Assembly: GCA_036365455.1 (NCBI GenBank)
Contig: JAWQUS010000002.1
Coordinates: forward strand, 3,658,001-3,722,000
Direction: 5' to 3'
DNA length: 64,000 bases
Origin: Macrosoma leucophasiata
Lineage: Eukaryota > Arthropoda > Insecta > Lepidoptera > Hedylidae
The position numbers were made by a program, and so were the translations under genes. This document shows positions 22,706 through 34,500 of the stretch, piece by piece; the first letter of the stretch is position 1, and each line of letters opens with the position of its first letter. The notes under the pieces were generated by a model. That model saw nothing but the letters and a program-made list of their open reading frames with translations, searched no databases and was not told the DNA's origin.

Positions 22706-23012
22706 AAAAATAATGTAATATTTATTTATGTATGACATTCGTGCTTTTTAAGTCAAATTACCATTTTGTGGGGTTTAAAAAGGTTAATCAAAATTGTATC
22801 AATACAAATCAGATAACTTACGGATATTAATAAGCTTTACGATTTATTATCAATATTACTACTTAAATAACTATCTTAAATAGAAGTAAATTATTATGTA
22901 CCATAGGCATATACCTTCAACTACATAAATATTTTCATTCTTGATAACCTAATCTCAAATAACATAAGAATGAGTACAAAATATGATAGTAAGCGTTATC
23001 AAGAAATGAACG

Positions 23013-23055
23013 ATAATATAGTACGGATTACCTATTTGTTGTGGGTTATTTCAGT
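23013..23055 (+). promoter_or_regulatory. Possible core promoter of gene 2
   Basis: ATAATATA at 23,013-23,020 lies about 31 bp before TCAGT at 23,051-23,055, which matches the arthropod initiator consensus. The start codon follows 25 bp later. Both motifs are short, so this is tentative. Confidence 0.3.
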
Positions 23056-23079
23056 GCAAATCAGCACCCAGCTGTAAAA

Positions 23080-23363
23080 ATGAATTTAAAAATACTATTA
23101 TTCCTATCAGTGATAGTGCTTATAAGTGCAGAATATACAAGTTATGAAGGCTACAAGGTGTATAAAATAGCTCTTGAAACAGATGAACAAGTAGATACTC
23201 TTCTTGCTCTAAGAAAACAAAATCTTTTCCAATATTGGTCAGGTGTAGCTAAAGTGGGTCAGGAATTAAAACTATCTGTTGCACCGAACAATAATGAGGT
23301 GTTTTACAAAAGTATAAATGACGCCAATATCAAATCCCAATTAGTTATAGAAAATGTTCAAAG
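23080..23363 (+). CDS. Gene 2 exon 1
   Basis: The ATG at 23,080 starts the signal peptide. Donor AG|GTCAGT at 23,364. At 284 nt it is the same length as gene 1 exon 1. Confidence 0.9.
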
Positions 23364-25483
23364 GTCAGTTCTTTAATTTTACATTATCATGCATACCTAC
23401 CGAATTTGTTAATGATTTATGTTTAAGAGTGTAAATTCAATCGGTTCTCAAAATAATATTAGTCAAGTTTTAAATAACTTCAACATAACCTAGAACTTGA
23501 ATTTCATTTATTTATTTAAAATTTTAGCATGCCTATTTATTTTTGACAGGCAGATTTGATTGTGTCAAGTACAAGCTTCCGAAGGGGTCAAAAGTCTTCG
23601 GAACCGACTAGCATGTATGAAGAGAATGATGAATGAGAGGAGGGGTACAAGAGGTGCGTTACGTTGTTAGGACCGAGATATTTAGCGTTTCACGCTCTCT
23701 GCTTATCCCACAAGGGACTTGGCGTGAAAATATAAATACATTCGTATATTTATTTACTTAAAACAGATATTAAAAATTATCGGATTTTAAAACCATACTT
23801 GCATTATATTTTCAGCCTCATAGATGCACAAATGAAGAGACCTGTTAATAGAAATAATGGAGTTGAAAATTACGCCTGGGATTATTACCCGACTTTAGAT
23901 GAAATATACGAATGGCTGGACAAAATGGCCGAATTGTACCCAAATGTTGTTACCATTGAAATAGCAGGAAATAGTGTTGAAGGGAGACCTATTAAAGGAG
24001 TAAAAATTGATTATAAGAAAAGAGAGAAACCTACGATAGGTATGATTGAAGGAGGCATTCATTCAAGAGAGTGGATTTCACCACCTACTGTGACTTGGAT
24101 TATACATGAATTTTTAACCAGTAACGATGAAGATGTAAAGGCCTTAGCAGAAAATGTTGTCTGGCACATCTTTCCAGTGATCAACCCTGATGGTTATGTT
24201 TATACATTCACAAATGTAAGTCTTTAAAAATATTACATGTACAAAAATCACAGCAAGTTATTTTTGACCTGTGTCGCTGTAAAGATATAAAAGTACCCAG
24301 AACCGCAATCATCTGTTTACTATAATACCAACTTACCAATCCACTGGGTCGTCAATAGACCAGTCAACATAATATTTTTAATTTTCCATTTTTGTTCAAA
24401 GTTAATTTTTTAAGTCGACTCGCAAATTTTAGAGGTTATAAACCCATCAAGACTTAAGGGTCACCTAATCAAGATGTTTGTCGTCAAATGTTATGTCATG
24501 AACAATATTATAAATTGCATTATTCGTGTTGTTTCATAATCTTCATTGATTATAAACATGTTGACAATATAGTTTCTCTTTAGAATAGAATGTGGAGGAA
24601 AAACCGCAGTCAAGCCAATTTCACGACATGTGCACCCTGGAATCTCAACGATGATATGAGCAATGGAATTGATCTTAACAGAAACTTTGGCTTCAAATGG
24701 ATGAGTAAGTCCTTAGAGTTGAAATATTAAATGGTTAAATGAGATTATTAGTTTGATCTGTAATAGATACAGAAATGGACGGCAACTTTTATAATTATCG
24801 AAAAACATCAACTGCCAAACAAAAACATTCTCCAAAGATTGCCGCAACGAACGGTCCTGAGCCGCCCTCAATCGGCAATTGCAGAAGATCTGGTGGAGTT
24901 TGCAACTGCATCTTCGGTCCACTTCGCGGGCATTTAGTGATAATGGACTCTATCTAAAATTACTTCCGTCAAAGGGATTCTCCTGCCTTTAAATCGTTTC
25001 ATCTATTAGGTTGATTTATTAAACTCGTTTGGCTAAATTTATAATAGTAAATTTATAATAGTATTAAAAGTATTGCTCTACCTTCCTTTTAAACATCCCA
25101 CCACAGATTTATATGAAAAAGCTAAAGTATTTACAGTACGCAAGCTGTATATATATGAAAGTCTGCGTCGTTTTCATCGCCAAAAAGTACCCTATCTACC
25201 AACTTCATTAAAAAGAGTAGACCGAATACATGTTCCGAGGGCAAAGACTAGATTTGCTCAAAAGCAGTACGATATAGTTTCTACACAATTGTACAATAAA
25301 TTACTTAAAACTCTTATAAATAAAAATAAAAACATAAAAAATACAAATAATAATGAGTTTAAGAAGATTATTTCAGCATGGCTCAGGAATTTTGACTATG
25401 ATGGTATTGAAGTTATGTTAGCAAATTTGTTTTTTTCATGATATGGCGAAGTATAGACACACACACACACACACACACACACT

Positions 25484-25550
<67 letters not shown>

Positions 25551-27542
25551 ACACACACACTTTTTCACTCACTCACATACTCACCCTTCTTTGTAAAATT
25601 TTTGATTACTTGATATATCTACCTTGTTTAATGTTTAATGACAAAATAATTTTAAGTGAAGTTATAACTCGGAGAAGCCACTGATTCCCGAAATACAGTG
25701 TAGACTAGTTCGGGAATCTATGGATTCAATATTAACCATTGTAAAAATGTTTTTGTCAATAAATGATTATATTATTATATTATAAATGAAATAGTAGTTT
25801 AAACCGCTCGTAAGGAGTAAAATTATTGAAATTTAATTAGCCACAGGTATTATTTGAATAGAGATTCTCAGTATTACCACATATTTTAGAATGTCCCAAT
25901 CGTTTATTAGCTACAGACACACGATAGAAATATTTTTCACGTCAAAATTAAAAGAAACATGTATCTATCAAATTAAATTCTTAAATTAAATTAAAATTAA
26001 TAATGAACTTACAGCCACAGGAGCATCATCGAATCCATGTGCTGAAACCTTCGCTGGACCAGTAGCGTTTTCTGAGCCTGAAGCAACGGCTATCGCCAAC
26101 TATGTGTACAAAATTCAAGGAGAGGGCCACTTGGTGTATTATATAGCATTCCATTCGTACTCGCAAATGTTTCTAGTGCCATACAGTCATGTAGGTGGTG
26201 CTGATGTATTAACGGCACCAAATTATGCTGATATGGTATGTTTGATTCTCGTAAGATCATAAATATATATAGATGACACGTTTACAGACTACACATTTCT
26301 AGGCTGATATAATGAGTGGCAAACAAGCATGCAGTTCATATGAAATGACGACTATAGCTTATAGACATTTATACAAAAACCTAAGTTGTTGCGGGGCATG
26401 CATAACGGGAACACAATAGTCAGTGCTGAACACAACCATTTGGTGGCAGATAGATTAGATAACGCGGCGAAGCCTACTCAATCAATTGCTTCACTACTCT
26501 AAGGTTGATCGGTCGAGAATTCTTTTAGCATTAAAACTGCCACCAATTTTGTCCAAGAAAGCTTGAATAAACAAATATTAGTTTGCATAGTATTACTCGT
26601 ACATTTACATTACATTTCATTTATAATATTTTCCAATGTTATTTTAATTTTTCTTTACAAATTCCTTTATATGATTACAGTATGAAATAGCAATCAAAGG
26701 GGCTGAAAAACTTAAGCAAAGATATGGAACGGAATACGTAGTTGGTACATCAGCTGACATATTGTGTAAGTATAATGTAAAGGTTAATGCATTGACTCCT
26801 GTTTTCCAATAAAATGTAACAAATCACGGGGAACTATAAATTCTATAGACGTTTACAGCCTACAAATACCAACATTCGGGTCCGTATATAACCACCTCAC
26901 CGGAACAAAATAGCGTTGGATACTACTATTTAGCGACAAGTACCTACGCTCGAGAGCTCAGTCATTGGAGCTCTAATTCTCCAGAGGAGCTCCAGTGACG
27001 GTACTAGCACCAGTAAAAACCACCAGATGCAGTGAAACACACTCTTCCGAACCTTTTTTTACTCAATAAATAATTGACGTTATCATTACACAAAATAGTA
27101 GCCCGGATTCATAAACGTACATTAGATACGTTTTAGCTACAGAATGCTTTGTTTTTGTCAGTTGCATTGTCAAATGTGCAGGATAGAAAAAGACGAAGGA
27201 GGGATTAGCAACACTAGCTAAAATAAGTTTATGAATAAGGGGGTAAATATATAAATGACTGTATTAATTTCAGATGAAGTCAGTGGTTCTAGTTTCGATT
27301 GGGTGAAAGGAGTCGCCGGGGTGCCAATAGTATACCTTGTGGAACTCCGCGACGTTGGTGAATACGGCTTCCTCTTACCTCCAGAACTTATTATACCGAA
27401 CAATGAAGAAATACTTGATTCTCTGGTTGAAATGGACAAAGTGACAAGACAAATCGGTTATTACCACAGCGCAGGGAATATTGTTTATATAAATATTTAT
27501 CTTTTAGCCTTGGCTTTTGTGTATTGCTTAGGCTTTTATTAA
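23080..27542 (+). CDS. Zinc carboxypeptidase, M14 A-type (gene 2 of 3), six exons
   Basis: Paralogue of gene 1 with the same predicted activity. Exons are 23,080-23,363, 23,816-24,215, 24,584-24,704, 26,015-26,235, 26,681-26,765 and 27,274-27,542, giving 459 residues with no break. A signal peptide (ILLFLSVIVLISA core) and propeptide occupy exon 1; a basic MKR at residues 101-103 is a candidate activation site. Zinc ligands are H177, E180 and H315. Substrate residues are R179, R233, N260 and R261; catalytic residues are Y371 and E394; C244-C277 is the likely disulphide. F378 sits at S1'. Residues from about 440 to 459 are hydrophobic and free of charge, again suggesting a membrane or GPI anchor. 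A run of AATAAA motifs follows at about 27,576-27,590. This is the most compact of the three genes (4.5 kb). Confidence 0.92.
23583..23738 (+). repeat. Dispersed repeat C copy
   Basis: Contains GCATGTATGAAGAGAATGAT and the CACGCTCTCTGC core, somewhat diverged, in intron 1 of gene 2. Confidence 0.55.
23816..24215 (+). CDS. Gene 2 exon 2: HxxE zinc site
   Basis: Acceptor TTTTCAG|C. Encodes EGGIHSREWISPPT with H177 and E180. Donor AAT|GTAAGT. Confidence 0.9.
24584..24704 (+). CDS. Gene 2 exon 3
   Basis: Acceptor CTTTAG|AAT. Encodes RMWRKNR and GIDLNRNF. Donor A|GTAAGT. Confidence 0.9.
24823..24935 (-). repeat. RTE-like LINE tail fragment
   Basis: Contains AAAGATTGCCGCAACGAACG and GGTCCACTTCGCGGG. 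The same fragment type, reading as a LINE C-terminal tail on the minus strand, recurs at 33,296 and 39,682. Confidence 0.5.
25073..25441 (+). pseudogene. LINE C-terminal ORF fragment
   Basis: 122 open codons with the look of a non-LTR retrotransposon C terminus: LPFKHPTTDLYEKAKVFTVRKL, then KKxDRIHVPRAKTRFAQKQY-like sequence and an NYKxxEELL-type end. No RT core remains, so this is a 5'-truncated copy. It ends close to a CA microsatellite, which may be its tail. It lies in intron 3 of gene 2, sense orientation. Confidence 0.6.
25456..25562. repeat. (CA)n microsatellite
   Basis: About 105 bp of almost pure CA repeats with two or three single-base interruptions. Confidence 0.98.
26015..26235 (+). 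CDS. Gene 2 exon 4: third zinc ligand
   Basis: Acceptor CTTACAG|CC. Encodes AFHSYSQMF with H315. Donor ATG|GTATGT. Confidence 0.9.
26315..26502 (-). repeat. SINE-A copy, diverged and internally deleted
   Basis: GTGGCAAACAAGCATGCAGT at one end, GGTGGCAGATAGATTAGATA near the other. Confidence 0.65.
26681..26765 (+). CDS. Gene 2 exon 5
   Basis: Acceptor ATTACAG|TAT. An 85-nt exon. Donor T|GTAAGT. Confidence 0.9.
26843..27014 (-). repeat. SINE-A copy, diverged
   Basis: Keeps ACCACCTCACCGGAACA and CATTGGAGCTCTA; the 5' head region appears partly duplicated in inverted form. Confidence 0.55.
27102..27243. mobile_element. PIF/Harbinger-like MITE (family I)
   Basis: 142 bp with inverted ends CCCGGATTCATAAACGTA and TTTATGAATAAGGGGG, followed by TAA. 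The same family, with TAA on both sides, is at 36,822-37,286. It ends 30 bp before the exon 6 acceptor of gene 2. Confidence 0.7.
27274..27542 (+). CDS. Gene 2 exon 6: catalytic Glu and hydrophobic tail
   Basis: Acceptor TTTCAG|AT. Encodes SGSSFDW, LVELRDVGEYGF and the hydrophobic C terminus. Stop TAA. Confidence 0.92.
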
Positions 27543-28272
27543 GATCACTTGTTTTGCAATATTTTTATGTTTAAAAATAAAAATAATAAAACAGTTATGT
27601 AATTGTACATATTTTTTGTTTGTCTTTTATCAATGAGTGAGGCATATTTAAAATAAGACTCAGACTTAAATTGTTTTACCTCTGTGACAGAAATTACGGG
27701 GTCATATTACCGTCTAACCAAAACAGGAAAGTGTTCACTCTACCATTTGTAAAAAAAATCTACCATCACTAAAAAGCTAGTACCAGTGAGTCGCTTCTAT
27801 GATACTCTGTACATTAAATATTTTTCCAAACAACTGATAGGGAGGGCGATCAGAGAAGAGTAACAGAAATCAAAAAGACAAAAATTTATAAATTATAATA
27901 CAAGTAATAACATACTGCAAGCTCTGAAAATTTAAAAAGCATTATGCAGATGGTATGTTGTCGAAATAGTTTACGAAATTGAGGAACAAATTCCTTTTTC
28001 AACGTTCAACCTGGTGAATATTAACTTACTTTTGTAGATCCTTTATCTTATCCTATCCTAATCGAACTAGTTCGTGGTATCAATAAATAAGCCTATAATG
28101 TCCGAATAAATATTTATTTGGTTAAATGATAATACTATCTTCAATATCTTTTACAGCACTTGAATCATAATGTGATATATCTTTATTACGATTGATATGA
28201 ACATTAAAACTTATTACGACAGCAAATTTTATTTAATATTCAAAACTTTTACTAATTGCACGCTTTAAAGTC
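27543..28272. other. Intergenic spacer, genes 2-3
   Basis: A weak SINE-A relic lies at about 27,672-27,752. The remaining 500 bp before gene 3 should hold its promoter; a GATA-type CTTATC is at 28,047-28,052. No clear TATA and initiator pair. Confidence 0.35.
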
Positions 28273-28553
28273 ATGACGTTAAATATATTCTTTGTTCTCG
28301 CAACTCTTATTCTAACTGCTAACTGTTGGAAGAGCTATGAAAATTACAAAGTTTATAATGTAGTTCCCACTTCAGAAGAACAAGTGCAAATATTAACGGA
28401 TTTACGCAAAGATGGATATGACTTTTGGACTGATGTGTTTAATGTAGGTAGTGATGTTAAAATTATGGTGTCACCAGTGATGAATGAAGATTTTTTGGAA
28501 TATATCAAAAATGTTGGCCTGAACGCTATTGTCTCTATACAAAATGTGCAAGA
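28273..28553 (+). CDS. Gene 3 exon 1
   Basis: ATG at 28,273. Donor GA|GTAAGT at 28,554. Phase 2 end as in the paralogues, one codon shorter. Confidence 0.9.
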
Positions 28554-31500
28554 GTAAGTAATATAACTTCTGTTTATAAAATTAAAAAACATGAAATAGG
28601 AAAAGATAAATAATATTCCAACGCGTTTTGATGTGGAGCTATTTGATTTGAATATTTTACTATAAAATGGTAAACAAGCTAATGCAGCCTATAAGACACC
28701 TCCACATTTTTCCTTGTTGCTTTCTATACAAATGCACTACCACTTAAACTCACTTCTGTAGATTTACTGTATATCCCATACAGTAAATCTACAGAAATAC
28801 AGTAAATCTAACTACCATTCAGAAACATCAGGTTGGTAATAAGGTGGTGACTACTATCTCAATATCAGTCACTAGAGAAATACCTTATATAATCATATTA
28901 GGAATGAATTCATTAGAATAGCGATTTTTATTTCAAAACTAACTGAGTCGGCGGACTACTTATCGCCGTCGAAGATTTTAAATATTTTGTACTTAATATA
29001 TTTTTTTATCACATACAAATCTCCAGAATAGTTATCCAATTTGGTACAGTTGTTTTGGAAGTTTTACTCTAACATTTTGGTAATTCGTTTTTATTTAAAT
29101 ACATAGACAATGTCAATGTTGATGAAATCTTATGAATATTATTTCTGGCCAAGATTAAGAAAACTGAAAAATTACCGAAAAGTTGTTTTAACACCTAATA
29201 ATTTTGAATATTATTACTATAGAAAAAATAAACCTTTTAATTTCGATGCACTTGACATAAATCCGAAGAAAAAACCTTTATTTAAATTACGTGAATTGCA
29301 GATTGATAAATGCTCAACTTCAACCAGCAAAAAACACAAGAAGCAATCTTGGCTCGTTTAGTTGGGATCAATATCACAACTTGGATGCAATTCACGCTTG
29401 GTTAGATGAGCTTGCAGAAATGTATCCCTCTATCGTCACAACAATCACTATTGGTACTTCCCTAGAAGGAAGAAATATTAAGGGTATCATCATAGATTAT
29501 AACGCTGGCGGTAGAGGAGACAGACCGCTTACAGCAATGATTGAAGGTGGTATTCATTCAAGAGAGTGGATCTCTCCAGCAACAGTGACATGGATTATCA
29601 AAGAGTTTTTGACTAGTAATGACGCTGATGTCAGGTCTATGGCTGAAGCGTTTGTTTGGCACATTTTCCCTGTTGTCAATCCTGATGGATATGTTTACTC
29701 TTTTACGAACGTAAGTATAGTGAAAAAAATAATAAAATACGCTTACACTCACGGCCCCACAGTAGGTGTCGTGGGTGCCGTTGTACACATACACAAACAC
29801 CCAGACCCGAAACAAATATCTGTAGGCAATACAAATATTTGTCCCGAAACGGGGATCGAACCCGCTACCCTCCCAATCAAACGGTCATCGTACACCGCTG
29901 GACTAACCGAGTCGTCATAAAATATATTTATTACCGTGTTGACAAATTTTTATTTAATTTTATAAACATAACAGTTTAGCAGGGATATTTTGTATCTTTG
30001 TATCCATGAACTTGAAAGCCACTTTGCAAGTACACTGCTGTTTTCTAAAATATTATCATAATTATTACTTACGCTACGCCAATACAGCGAAGTACTGTAA
30101 AGTGGCCATCAAAATTATGTCAACCAAGATACATAATACGCCTTCAATTGTCTGCATCAATGTGTAGACAACACAAAAACTAAAGAATCTTTGCCACTGT
30201 AAGATGTTTTGCTTCTATAGCAGTTATTCTGAGGCTAGACATCATTTATGAACATCAGATACAATTTACAAAGCTTTATGTACCCCGACGCGGGTTAACT
30301 ATGTAATTATCAGCCAAGACATAAATGAAAGGCATAAAGGAATCGGCGTGCATGTATGAAGAGAATGATGAAGGTAGACGAGGCACGAGAGGTATGTCAG
30401 GACCGGGATATCTGGCGCTCTACACTCTCTGCCTACTCCGTTAGGGACATGAAGATACATACATACAAACATAAATTAATTTGATAACAAATTTGACACC
30501 TCAATTGGTCCAACCGCTGGATCACAAGTGCCATAAGTCAATTGCATTGGGACAAATATAAGACCTATAGACGTGTGTTTCAGATCTAGATGTTTGTGTG
30601 TATAATATACACAGTATAAAAGCATAGTCTGAAGAAAACGAACATGTTAATTAAAGTACTCCAATGTGTGGTTGTGAGTATAAGCATAAGCGCCCTCGAG
30701 CTACGTCACTGAAACTCTACCATCAGTAAAATCTATTTGACTAAAAGCAACACTATCTATGAATACTGTTTCAGAAAACAAACAACATGTTGTCATATTG
30801 TCGAAAATATTTTAAATTTTATTTCACTTTATGGAATACAGGGGGTTTACCTCAAAGGTGTAATAGAGCTAAATTAATAGAGGCATACAAACAAACCCAC
30901 GATTTTCCAGTCACGTTCTCTCTCACATATATTTGGCGAGCCTAATGATATCGCCGGGCATATTGACCAACTCCATGACAACCATTCAGAAACTTCCATA
31001 ATATGGTAACTTTACTGGTGGTAGAGCTCCAGTGACGGAGCTCGCGGGCGTAGGCACCACCGCATTACCTAATATACTTGCCGCTAAATGGTAGTGTTCA
31101 GCACTATCGCGTTCCGGTCAGGTGGTAATGTACGGCCCTGTAATTTCCGGCACAGAGGCGTAACACCTTAGGCCTCAGGAGTGGTAGCGCATCTGCATTT
31201 TGACCTTAGTCTTTGTGTGGGTGTCTATAGGCTGCAGTCATCACTTAACATCAACGTGAACTGCATGCTTGTTTACCACTTCCATTACATAAAAAAAAAA
31301 AAAAAAAAAAATGGAAAATCCCTATAGCACTTTCCATCGGACTTGGAGATCAAACCCAGTACCCCAGTGTAGCAGAAGTGGCCTGTTCTCTTTAAAATAC
31401 TAAGGATTATGATTTTATGAAGTCAAAAAGTCAAACTTAATTTTAATTTATCACAAGAATCTCTTACGACATGTCCGAACTTAATAACTATGTTAAATTG

Positions 31501-34500
31501 AGGTGAATAACAATAGATACACATTGCTGTTTACAATCTGTAAAAAATGATAATCAAGGCTGTCACTGAGAATAAATATGTATTTACAGTACTCAACAAT
31601 TAATATTGCACATCGAGCCTGCGAAAGAGACGATCGACTCGTTTCTTAATAGAGCGTTCTCTCTGTTATACACTGCCTACGTAAGCACCGATAGTCCGGT
31701 ATTGGTCAAAACTTGATCAAAATGGTCAACAAACGTCACATAGGTAAGGTTCGAAAGAGATAACGCTCTACAGATCCGAAATAAGCCGAAGTCTCCTTCC
31801 TAGGCTCGATGTGCAATATTTATTGTTGAGCACTGTACACTGATGTATATCAGTAGAATGTCTCATTTCCTCTCCCACAAACAAAGGGACATAATTATCG
31901 AGATATAATTTCTTTTATTACGTTTTAGGATCGCATGTGGCGCAAAAATCGTAACACGGCTAATTACGTCAATTGTACCTCAGTGGAAAACGATTTGAGC
32001 AATGGAATCGATTTAAATCGAAACTTCAATTTCCTGTGGATGAGTAAGTTTAGAATCGTGTTAAGCTGAGATTTTAATAGAATATTTTAATAACTTATCA
32101 ATTATGAAATTCTCGTGTCACAGATACCCCTCCGAAATGGCTTGACCGATCATTATAAAATTGTGTGTGTGTATTTTTTAGGTTTGAAAATCGGTTTAAG
32201 ACTGTTCTTACGTTTTCGCGAGCTACACTCATTGAAATAAAACTAGTTTTCGGATTTATCTCGCGTATATAAAACTAAAATGATTATTTAAAATCGAACC
32301 CGACGTTTCAGTAGCTTTAAAGCTTCCGTGGTCTCGGGCAGACTGAGGTGGCATTTGTCTGACAGCAGTTTGAAAAATTATTATGTGCAGCTACCTACAT
32401 TGATTTCGCAAACGGCTTACGTAGCGTTCAGGATTAACACAAAAGTTACTAATTGTATCTTGAGGTCTTACAGACTGTTGCGGTTGGGCTTTTATTCTAC
32501 TAAGTATTGGATCCCATGTTGGTGACAATCGCCAACCATCTTCTCTATTGAAATTTGGATGTTTTTTAATCTCAATAGCCTCGTGAACAAGTCTTGGAAT
32601 TGGTCTGTGTTCTGTAGCGAGTATTCGAGTTTTGTCAAACCGAATATAATAAGTTGGTTTGTCCACTATGTGATCACAGACTTCAGACCTCCCTGCTCTA
32701 CGGTGTTTGACATCGGCAATATATTCTTTAATTCTGGTGGAAACCGCTCTCTGTATTTGGCCTATACGTATAAGAGAGTCCACAAACTCGATTGTGATTG
32801 TGATTTGAAGACTATTTTTTTTACCGTAAAATGGTAAGAGTTGCCCGCCTAAGACCCACCAGAAATTTACAGATGTTTAAATCATAAAAAAGTTCGTTAA
32901 ATTTTGCATTTCATGTAATAATTTATTTTGAATCGATTACTAGATTACTGTATATCGATATTATAAGAATCTAGAATATAATCAGTTAATAATCCCATCA
33001 TGAACTCATCAGACCCGACAGCTTCATCACGCTGATTCACTGATAATGCATTCAGTAATTGCCTGTCTTATTAAGGCCATTATGGGATGATAGCTCGGTT
33101 ATTTATTGCTATTATATAATCATCAGCGATCTGATCAATCTGATCCGTTATTAAGATGTGAATAACGGTCATAATGATTATGGTTATGCTTTGTTTATGT
33201 TCTGATACGGCTTGTTGAGTTTGCATGATTATATTATGTTTCAGAAAGGTAATTAAACGCTAATTTGATTTAGGGATTATTAGAGCTCATTATTTCAGGC
33301 TAAAGACGCTTACTGCTGGACAAAAGCCCCAAAGATTGCAACGACGAACGGTCCTCGGCCGCCTTTATGCAGCAATTACCCGTAAACTTCACAAGGTCGT
33401 TGGTCCACCTCGTGGAGGTGTTAAAGTACATTTGGGGGATCTACCCCCAAAGGTTAGGATTAGGATTAGGTAATGCGATGATGCCTACGCCCTAAAGTCT
33501 ACACTGAAACTCTAACTCTAGTAGAAAAAGCAAAGGGTTACATTAGTTATATCTCTGTGACTCTCTGACTGAATAATGACCCATATAAATTACATTGTTA
33601 CAGCAACTGGCGCATCTGCAAACCCCTGCATGCAGACATATGCTGGACCAGCTCCATCATCAGAACGGGAAGCTCAAGCAATATCTAACTACGTGTTCAA
33701 TATCAAACAAGACGGCAACATGATTTACTATTTCGCGTTCCATTCATACTCGCAGATGATTTTAATACCATACAGCCACGTATCTGGTTTGGATGTTTTG
33801 AGTGTCGGAAATTATGGAGATTTGGTATTATTTCTCATTATCGAATTTGTATTTAATTTTATGAACGTGAGCACTTTTTTATGTAAGGTGCGCATGCAGA
33901 GCAGATTGGTGTTAAGTGATGACTGCAGCCTATACACATCCAGATACAGACCAGAGGTTAAAATGCAGATCTACATTTTCCCCTGATAAAAAATAAAAAA
34001 AAAGTTGTTGCACGGGTAATCACCCGTTATGTTTCTGTGATAGTTACTATGGGAACTTGAAGATCCAGTTGGTTTTTTATGTCATAAAGTGCAAACGAGC
34101 TTACAGGTCATATTGATGATAAGCAATATTGTAGCCTATAAACATGGACATAAGCACCAGAAATTTCAATGTAATTAGGAATGTGAGCATCATTAGGAGA
34201 AAATGTGCTACGATCGCCACTTGGCAGGCAGATTGGCGGTTGCAGTGACGGTAGTTTTATCGCGGGACGCTGCTACCCATCCCTCGGTGCGATAATATAA
34301 ATATTGGGTACCGCTGTAATAAAACAGTACCCGGGTACCCGCTTTTTCTCTTAACACTGCAGGAAAGGATACCAATTTGTAAAACGACAGTAGTTAGTTT
34401 TTCTAGTTAAAAAAAGATCCGGACGAATTGAGAACCTCCTCCTTTTTTCGAAGTCGGTTAAAAAGTTTGAATATGAATTTAAATAACCCCTAAGTGTATA

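Noticed and set aside
25456..25562. CRISPR-like regular array
   Set aside because: Simple CA microsatellite with no spacers; the genome is eukaryotic.
29110..29361. 83-codon open frame between exons 1 and 2 of gene 3
   Set aside because: It overlaps the true exon 2 in another frame, has a lysine/tyrosine-rich AT-driven composition, no M14 similarity, and no counterpart in genes 1 or 2.
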